The translations under genes were made by a program, and so were the position numbers. Shown here one piece after another: positions 58,438-64,000 of a stretch of DNA of 64,000 bases. Position 1 is the stretch's first letter, and every line of letters starts with the position of its first letter. The notes under the pieces are model-generated. The model searched no databases and was not told where the DNA came from. It saw nothing but the letters and a program-made list of their open reading frames with translations. Source of the DNA: Actinomyces provencensis (GTDB lineage Bacteria > Actinomycetota > Actinomycetes > Actinomycetales > Actinomycetaceae); contig NZ_LT700212.1 of NCBI RefSeq assembly GCF_900155435.1, positions 2,719,748 to 2,783,747 of the forward strand, in the 5' to 3' direction.

Positions 58438-58453
58438 GCTTTCGTATAGCATT
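58438..58453 (+). promoter_or_regulatory. ROK-type site upstream of transketolase
   Basis: GCTTTCGTATAGCATT matches ACTTTTGTCTAGCACT at 57128-57143 in 12 of 16 positions. It lies 14 bp after the ROK gene stop and 33 bp before the transketolase ATG, where a regulator could control that gene separately. Confidence 0.6.
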
Positions 58454-58486
58454 GTGCGGAAGTTCGCGAGCAAGGAGGCGATGGCC

Positions 58487-60631
58487 ATGCCCGGGCGCGC
58501 CAGCAGGAATGATCCACACACGGACCCTGAGGGGCTTCCGACCTCACTCGAGCAGGACCTCATCCGTCACGCGCGGGTCCTCCCCCTCGACGTCGTCGAG
58601 CAGAAGGGCAACGGCCACGCCGGAACAGCGGTCAGCCTGACGCCGCTGCTCACCGCCCTCTATGCACGCCACCTGCGCCACGATCCCGCGGAGCCCCTGT
58701 GGCCCGGGCGCGACCGGTTCATCCTCTCCTGTGGTCACGCGTCCCTGGCCCTCTACGTCCAGCTGTTCCTGTGGGGGTACGGGATCGGGATGGCGGACCT
58801 TCGGGACACCCGGCGGTTGGGGTCCCTCACCCCCGGCCACCCCGAGCGTGGCGTCACGCCGGGCGTGGAGATGTCGACGGGTCCCCTGGGACAGGGTTTC
58901 GCGGCCGCAGTGGGTTCCGCCATGGAGGAGCGTCGTGTCGGCGAGTTGCTCGCCCCGGGTGGCGCACCGGAGGACAACCCGTTGGGACACCGGACCTGGT
59001 GTCTTGTCTCCGACGGCGACCTCAGTGAGGGCATCTCCGCCGAGGCAGCTGCCCTGGCGGGCAGGGTGGGGCTCCCCCGCCTCGTCGTCCTCTGGGACGA
59101 CAATGGGATCACCATCGACGGGTCGCTGGCACGGAGCACGATCGAGGACTTCCCTGCACGTTTCATTGCTGCCGGTTGGCGTGTGCTGACCCTCGGGAAC
59201 ACCGAGGACCCGGAGGAGGTCGACCGCATCCTCGTCGAGGTGTGCCGGCGCGATCCGGGGGACACCCGGCCCACATTCGTACGGGTGCGCACCCGCATCG
59301 GCCACCCCATGCCCAACATCGGTGGGACCCCCCGCGCACATGCCGGTCCTGTGGGTGCCGAGGAGGTCCAACGGACGAAGGCCCTGCTCGGTCTGGATCC
59401 GTCGAAGTCCTTCGACATGCCCGGCGAGCTGCTGGAGGCCGCACGTCGCCACGGCCTCGAGCGTGGACGACGTCTCCGCGGGGACTGGGAACGGGAGGTG
59501 GCAGCGTGGCGTCGCCGTGACCCGCGGGCCGGGACGCTCCTCGACCGACTCGTGGCCCGTCGTCTGCCCGAGGGATGGAGATCGTCGGTACCGGGTTTCC
59601 CGGAGCGGGACCTGGCCACGCGTGTGGCCTCGGGTCGGATCCTGGCGGGCCTCGGCGAGGTCCTGCCCGAGCTGTGGGGAGGGTCGTGTGACCTGTCCTC
59701 CTCCACGTCCACCGTCCTCCCCGATGGGGGGGACTTCACCCCCGAGTACGCAGGGAGCACGGTGCACTTCGGGATCCGGGAGCACGCCCAGGCGGCAGCT
59801 CTTTCCGGGATGGCCCTGAGCGGGCTCACGCGCCCCGTCGGCTCGACGTACCTGGTCTTCTCGGACTACCAGCGTCCCGCGATCCGACTGTCCGCGCTGA
59901 TGGGGCTGCCCACCGTGTTCATCTGGACGCATGACTCCCTGGCGGTCGGCGAGGACGGTCCCACCCACCAACCCGTCGAGCAGATCGCCTCACTGAGGAC
60001 CGTGCCGGGCCTGAGTATCGTGCGCCCAGCGGACGCATGGGAGACGGCGGCCTCGTGGGAACGGATCCTCGGGCTCTCCGAGGGACCGGTGGGGCTCGTC
60101 CTCTCCCGCCAGAGCCTCCCCGTGCTGGCGGGGGAGCAGAAGACCATTGCGCGAGGGGTTCCCCGGGGGGCGTATGCCCTGGCGGACTTCCCGTGCGGGA
60201 CCGCTGGCGATGGTGCCGTCGCACGTGCAGGGGACGGGCCCACGCAGGGGAATGACGGGATGACCGCCCCCGATCTGCGTGTTCTCATCCTGGCCTCGGG
60301 GGCCGAGGTCCACGTCGCACTGGGCGCACGACGACTGCTCGCCGACGCCGGCGTCCCAGCGCGTGTGGTGTCGGTGCCCTGTCTGGAGTGGTTCGAGGCT
60401 CAGCCGGAGGGATATCGCGAGGAGGTGCTCCCCCGGTCGGTACGCGCGAGGGTCTCGGTGGAGGCCGGCGTCTCCCAGCCCTGGGGCCGGCTCGTGGGTG
60501 CTGACGGTGCCAGCGTCTCGGTGGAGGGTTTCGGACGTTCGGGTGACGGTGCGCAGCAACTCGCCGATGCGGGTTTCACCCCTGAGCACGTCGCGGACGT
60601 CTGCCTCGACACCCTGGCCCGCGTTCGTTGA
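58487..60631 (+). CDS. tkt: Transketolase
   Basis: 714 aa from ATG 58487 (AAGGAGG 8 nt upstream; ATG 58481 is too close to it). Parts: ThDP-binding N-terminal domain with [97 protein letters not shown] (GDG...N motif), then [19 protein letters not shown] (catalytic Glu), [22 protein letters not shown]-like block and the C-terminal domain. Full length. As the second transcription unit beside a PTS of the pentitol/ascorbate type, it is probably a pathway-specific copy linking the imported sugar to the pentose phosphate pathway. Confidence 0.95.
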   Translation: [714 protein letters not shown]

Positions 60632-60892
60632 GGAGCCGCCGGCACGATCGTCCGCCCCAGGGGTGGCGTCCCACGGGCCTCGCGGTGGACCTGAGGATCG
60701 CGAACTCCTCATCACATGCGTCGAGATCGGGCCGCTGCCCGGTCATCGCCGCCGAGGGCGCCAGTCGGAACGTCACCGGAGCGACGGCGTCGCTGGATGG
60801 GCCCTCGGACCGGGGCGACCTCAGCACACGTCCGGGGACCGGCACGGATCCTGCCACGCACGTCTCGGTCACCCGGTGTCGCCCACCGCGCC

Positions 60893-60909
60893 GCTCCGGG
60901 GGCCGGAGC
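60893..60909. terminator. Hairpin between tkt and cutC
   Basis: GCTCCGG-GGG-CCGGAGC, perfect 7-bp stem. Confidence 0.55.
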
Positions 60910-60927
60910 CCCGACGGTGCTGGCCCG

Positions 60928-60943
60928 GTGCCCCCGGGGGCAC
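60928..60943. terminator. Palindrome before the cutC stop
   Basis: GTGCCCCCGGGGGCAC is fully self-complementary over 16 bp. With the preceding hairpin it forms a plausible bidirectional terminator between the convergent genes. Confidence 0.5.
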
Positions 60944-60954
60944 GTCCCACCGGG

Positions 60955-61668
60955 TCACCCGCGACGGGATGCGTCGCTGTCGTGGTGTCGGACGGCAGCG
61001 ACGATGCGCCCGACCTCGTCCGGGTCCGTGCCGGACCCGCTGGGAGCGGGGGCGCGCATGTGCACCTCCGGCGCCCCGGTCCTGCGGATGACGTCCACCA
61101 CCGAGTCCGACCTCAGTCCTCCGGAGGCGAGGACCAGGATCTCCCCGCGCGACCACTTGACGAGGGCCCGCAGGCCGGGGACGTCCGCCTTCCCGGTGCC
61201 GCCACCGGTGGTGAGGACCCGCCGGACCCCGTGGCGCACGAGGATCCCCAGGGCCTCGCGCCTGTCGGGCACGAGGTCGAAGGCGCGGTGGAAGGTCACG
61301 CGTGCGGGCCCTGCGGCCTCCATGAGGCGGGCGAGGGCGGACTCGTCCACGCGGTGGTCCTCCTGCAGGGCCCCGATGACGAACCCGACCTCGACCCCGC
61401 TCGGCTCGACCAGGGTGCGCAGGTCACGGATCCGTGTGCACATCGCCGCGACCTCGTCCCCGGAGAACACGAAGTCGTCCGGCCGGGGACGGATCAGGAC
61501 CTGGACGCCGTCGGGGGGCGCGAGGGGGAGTGACTCGGAGACGAGCAGGTCGGACGGGGTCAGCCCCCCGCAGGAGAGGTCGTGGCAGACCTCGACCCTG
61601 TCCGCTCCCTGCTGGGACGCGGCCCGCACCCCCGCGGCGTCCTCGACGCAGATCTCCACCCGTGTCAT
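60955..61668 (-). CDS. cutC: CutC-family protein
   Basis: 237 aa from ATG 61668. A TIM-barrel start MTRVEICVEDAAGVRAASQQGADRVEVCHDLSCGGLTPS (VExCxxS-type), VLIRPRPDDFVFSGDEVAAM, GFVIGALQEDHRVD, VTFHRAFDLVPDRREALGILVRHGVRRVLTTGGGTGKA, ILVLASGGLRSDSV and EVHMRA. The family was named for copper homeostasis, but a direct copper role is doubtful and the true activity is unknown. The hydrolase gene lies 34 bp upstream on the same strand. Confidence 0.93.
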   Translation of the reverse strand: MTRVEICVEDAAGVRAASQQGADRVEVCHDLSCGGLTPSDLLVSESLPLAPPDGVQVLIRPRPDDFVFSGDEVAAMCTRIRDLRTLVEPSGVEVGFVIGALQEDHRVDESALARLMEAAGPARVTFHRAFDLVPDRREALGILVRHGVRRVLTTGGGTGKADVPGLRALVKWSRGEILVLASGGLRSDSVVDVIRRTGAPEVHMRAPAPSGSGTDPDEVGRIVAAVRHHDSDASRRG

Positions 61669-61702
61669 GGTGCCCACCGCAGGCGGCCGGAGCGCCGCAT
61701 CC

Positions 61703-62641
61703 TCAGCCCAGGTGCTTCTCGACGAACTCGACGATCTCCGTCTCCACGAGGGCGCGGGTCTCGGGGTCGTTGTGGATCTCGTGGCGGTAGCCCGACCACA
61801 CCCGGGTGCGCACGTCGTGGTGCCCACTGAGCTGCAGTTGGTTGGAGACGTGGTAGGTGCCCTCGCCGTAGTTCGCGACCGGGTCCATGTCGCCACTGAG
61901 CAGGAGCACCGGAAGGCCGGGGCGCACCTGGGGGTACCACCCCGGGGAGTTGACCCGGTCGTAGAGGTCGATGAAGTCCTGGACGAAGCGCAGGGTCATG
62001 GGGGCCGTGAAGTTGTTGAAGGGGTCGTTGGCGTGGTCCCGCACGACGTCGGGATCCACCGCGATCCAGTCCGTGGGGCCGTTGACGTGGGTGTAGCGCG
62101 ACACGAACCCGTCGAACATCTGGTCGACGTAGCCGTCGTCACGTTGTGTCCCCTCTCCTCCCGCGATGCGCGCGGCCAGGCCCGCCCGGTCCACCACTGC
62201 GTCGATGCCGTGGATCTGTGCCGCCACCCCGCACAGTGCCACCCCTGCCAGGTCGTCACCGTGGTCGGAGGCGTATCCCCGCCCGATCATCGACCCCCAG
62301 GAGTGCCCGAAGAGGAAGTAGGGCAGGTCGGGGTGGAGTTCACGGACCCTGTCGTGGAGCGAGGCCTCGTCCTCGACGACCGTCACCGCCCCGTCCTCGC
62401 CCGTGTCCCCCCACTCCCCCGAGACCATGGCGGTCCGGCCGTGGCCGGCGTGGTCGTCGGCGGCCACCACGAAACCGGCGTCCAGCAGTGTCGAGATCAT
62501 GTGGAGGTAGCGCCTCGAGTGCTCACCCAGGCCGTGGACCACCTGGACGACCGCCCGGGGAGGGCGCACCGGCTCGTAGACCCACGCCTGGATCTCGTCG
62601 CGGCCGTTGTGGGAAGGGAACGGGACCTCACGGATGCCCAT
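61703..62641 (-). CDS. Alpha/beta hydrolase, monoacylglycerol lipase-like
   Basis: 312 aa. VVQVVHGLGEHSRRYLHMISTLLDAGFVVAADDHAGHGRT (HGxxEHxxRY, the serine aminopeptidase S33 / MGL start), nucleophile elbow FGHSWGSMIG (S114), late Asp in LLLSGDMDPVANYG and His in GYRHEIHND. These match the Hydrolase_4 (PF12146) group including lysophospholipases and monoglyceride lipases. No signal peptide. It is upstream of cutC in the same direction. Confidence 0.92.
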   Translation of the reverse strand: MGIREVPFPSHNGRDEIQAWVYEPVRPPRAVVQVVHGLGEHSRRYLHMISTLLDAGFVVAADDHAGHGRTAMVSGEWGDTGEDGAVTVVEDEASLHDRVRELHPDLPYFLFGHSWGSMIGRGYASDHGDDLAGVALCGVAAQIHGIDAVVDRAGLAARIAGGEGTQRDDGYVDQMFDGFVSRYTHVNGPTDWIAVDPDVVRDHANDPFNNFTAPMTLRFVQDFIDLYDRVNSPGWYPQVRPGLPVLLLSGDMDPVANYGEGTYHVSNQLQLSGHHDVRTRVWSGYRHEIHNDPETRALVETEIVEFVEKHLG

Positions 62642-62773
62642 CAGTCACTCCTCGACGCGGTGCCCACGCTGCCCTGCGCGGGACTTGCCCGGACGTCGCC
62701 TCCACGATAGGTCGCACACGGGGTGCCCCGTCGGGAAGCCGGTGCGGTCCCATGATCCGGGAGACCGATTCGG

Positions 62774-62798
62774 GAAATGGGGTATCCATCTTGTGAAC
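62774..62798. repeat. Left inverted repeat of the IS1595-type element
   Basis: Exact reverse complement of 63976-64000 (starts GAAATGGGGTATCC). It also contains the probable promoter region for the transposase. Confidence 0.97.
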
Positions 62799-62888
62799 GG
62801 GTTGGGGGCTAGGCTCGTGTCGTAGAGAGTGCTCCCGCGCTGCGTCAACAGCCGGGAGCGTGGACTACACCGCTGAGAGGTGTTCGTC

Positions 62889-63944
62889 GTGATTGACCCT
62901 ACCCTTGCTGTCTCTGCGTCGGAACTGGTCGCAGGCAGGGACTATCCGTCGGATCTGGTCGAGTTGCGGGCGTGGTTCGGTGATGATGCTGCGTGTTTGG
63001 ACTACTTGGAGTGGTTGCGTTGGCCCCAGGGTGTGCGATGCCCGCGTTGTGGGACTTCGGTGGTGTGGCGGCAGTCGGGAGTGCGCTACCGCTGCCGTGA
63101 GTGCTGGTACACGTTCTCTCTGACCTCGGGCACGATCTTCGCCAAGACGCGCACCCCGCTGACGGTCTGGTTCGAGGTGGCGTGGCTGATGAGTGCCGAC
63201 AAGGGTGGCGTCTCGGCGGCGCACCTGCACCGGGTGCTGCCGATCAACTCCTACCAGACGGCGTGGGCGATGCTGGCGAGGTTGCGGCAGGTGATGAGTA
63301 GCGGAGGGGAGCCACTGAGGGGCCGTGTCGAGGTTGACGAGAGTTTCTTCGGTGGGCACCGTCCTGGGGTGCGGGGTCGCGGGGCGCTGGGCAAGACTCT
63401 GGTCGCCGGGGCAGTCGAGCTCACCGATCACGGGTGGGGGCGAGCCCGCCTGGCCGTGATCCCTGACGCCTCGACCCAGTCGTTGAGAGCATTCATCACC
63501 GCCAACATCGCCCAGGGCTCCACGATCCTCAGCGACGGGCTCTCCTCCTACCCTGGAGCGCTGGGTGGGTATCTGCATGAACCAATCAATGTGTCGGCCT
63601 CAGGCAAGCGCGCCCACGAGGTCCTGCCTGCAGTGCACCGGATCTTCTCACTCGCCAAGCGCATGATCGAGGGCACCTACCAGGGGTGTGCTGGGACCGG
63701 CCACCTCCAGGAGTACCTCGACGAGTTCATCTTCCGGTTCAACAGGCGACACAGTCATCACCGCGGACTGGTGTTCAGGCGACTCCTCGAACGCGCCGTC
63801 GCGTCAGAGCCTGTCACCTACCGCCAACTTGTCCGTGACCCGAAATCGAAAGTCGACCAGCCACGCGGAGTGCACGGCCCACGATCCTCACCAGGCTCCC
63901 TCGACACAGGACACACAGACAGACCATGGAGAGCCAACAGCTGA
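62889..63944 (+). CDS. IS1595-family (ISXO2-like) transposase
   Basis: 351 aa from GTG 62889, chosen because GAGAGG sits 8 nt upstream; the in-frame GTG at 62880 overlaps that SD. Zinc ribbon CPRCGTSVVWRQSGVRYRCREC, YTFSLTSGTIFAKTRTPLTVWFEVAWLMSADKGGVSAAHLHRVL, then the ISXO2-type DDE core starting VEVDESFFGGHRPG, TILSDGLSSYPGAL and the late block FSLAKRMIEGTYQG...HLQEYLDEFIFRFNRRHSH. All three catalytic regions are intact, so the element looks functional. Confidence 0.95.
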   Translation: MIDPTLAVSASELVAGRDYPSDLVELRAWFGDDAACLDYLEWLRWPQGVRCPRCGTSVVWRQSGVRYRCRECWYTFSLTSGTIFAKTRTPLTVWFEVAWLMSADKGGVSAAHLHRVLPINSYQTAWAMLARLRQVMSSGGEPLRGRVEVDESFFGGHRPGVRGRGALGKTLVAGAVELTDHGWGRARLAVIPDASTQSLRAFITANIAQGSTILSDGLSSYPGALGGYLHEPINVSASGKRAHEVLPAVHRIFSLAKRMIEGTYQGCAGTGHLQEYLDEFIFRFNRRHSHHRGLVFRRLLERAVASEPVTYRQLVRDPKSKVDQPRGVHGPRSSPGSLDTGHTDRPWRANS

Positions 63945-63975
63945 GAACAACACCACCGGGCCACGCCAACGCCTC

Positions 63976-64000
63976 GTTCACAAGATGGATACCCCATTTC
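63976..64000. repeat. Right inverted repeat of the IS1595-type element
   Basis: Exact reverse complement of 62774-62798, ending GGATACCCCATTTC at the last base of the window. Confidence 0.97.

Larger units (their letters stand above)
60632..60954. other. 323-bp gap between convergent tkt and cutC
   Basis: No gene is supported. Two palindromes near the end are likely terminators (60893-60909 and 60928-60943). Confidence 0.6.
62774..64000 (+). mobile_element. IS1595-family insertion sequence
   Basis: Perfect 25-bp terminal inverted repeats, left 62774-62798 and right 63976-64000, bracket one transposase gene. The right repeat ends at the window edge, so the outermost bases and the 8-bp target duplication (family-typical) cannot be checked; the left end may extend by GG. 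About 1.23 kb. Confidence 0.95.

Overview
The window is very GC-rich (roughly 70% by eye), shows strong third-position G/C bias, and has many genes whose only recognisable promoter element sits 6-7 nt upstream of the start codon (leaderless mRNAs). Family content (LARTG-type sortase substrate, OtsA/OtsB, UlaA-type PTS with ROK regulator, GtfA-type sucrose phosphorylase, small deoxynucleoside kinase, DUF4282/DUF4234/DUF2252/DUF1345 proteins) points to an actinobacterium (Actinomycetes). The genus cannot be fixed from sequence alone; Actinomycetaceae or a high-GC Corynebacteriales/Micrococcales member would fit.

Layout. Positions 1-7.9 kb look like the end of an integrative conjugative element: the C-terminal half of a TraA/MobF relaxase-helicase, a HEPN-type gene split by a complete ISL3-family IS (8-bp target duplication, 24-bp inverted ends), an element-type DprA, two small cargo genes, an AlbA_2/Schlafen-like protein and an HTH protein. 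From 8 kb on the gene style is chromosomal: a TetR-methyltransferase pair with an overlapping double palindrome, a frameshifted EamA transporter next to a LysR regulator, membrane and stress proteins, a thioredoxin/DUF4395 pair, a PTS IIC protein with an unusual N-terminal domain, an ArsR/P1B-ATPase operon, aminotransferases, a rhomboid-like protein, an Fe-S-less endonuclease III homologue, phosphatase, DoxX proteins, a hydroxyacid dehydrogenase, an esterase and a deoxynucleoside kinase.

At 32.7-38.4 kb a RIO kinase gene (with a candidate leader peptide and an RBS-sequestering hairpin) is followed by a two-gene cassette, a primary-type sigma factor plus a DUF262 protein with a degenerate DUF1524-like part and a RAMA-like end. 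The cassette is bracketed by a 46-bp direct repeat (45/46). One copy is the intact start of a Gfo/Idh gene; the other is a leftover start of the same gene, still overlapping the RIO stop codon. It therefore reads as an insertion into gfo/idh and is the best candidate here for an undescribed, possibly defensive, module.

The rest (38.6-62.6 kb) holds a cell-wall-anchored histidine acid phosphatase, an otsA-otsB trehalose operon, a compound repeat island (32-bp, 160-bp and 8-bp tandem units), a YbaK deacylase, a ketopantoate-reductase-like gene, sucrose phosphorylase, a SWIM/SNF2 helicase, a Na+/H+ antiporter, a UlaABC-like PTS operon with a ROK regulator and transketolase that share an upstream sequence motif, CutC and a lipase-like hydrolase. 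The window ends exactly at the right inverted repeat of a complete IS1595-family element.

No rRNA, tRNA or CRISPR array was recognised. Family assignments come from motifs remembered from those families; no database search was possible.
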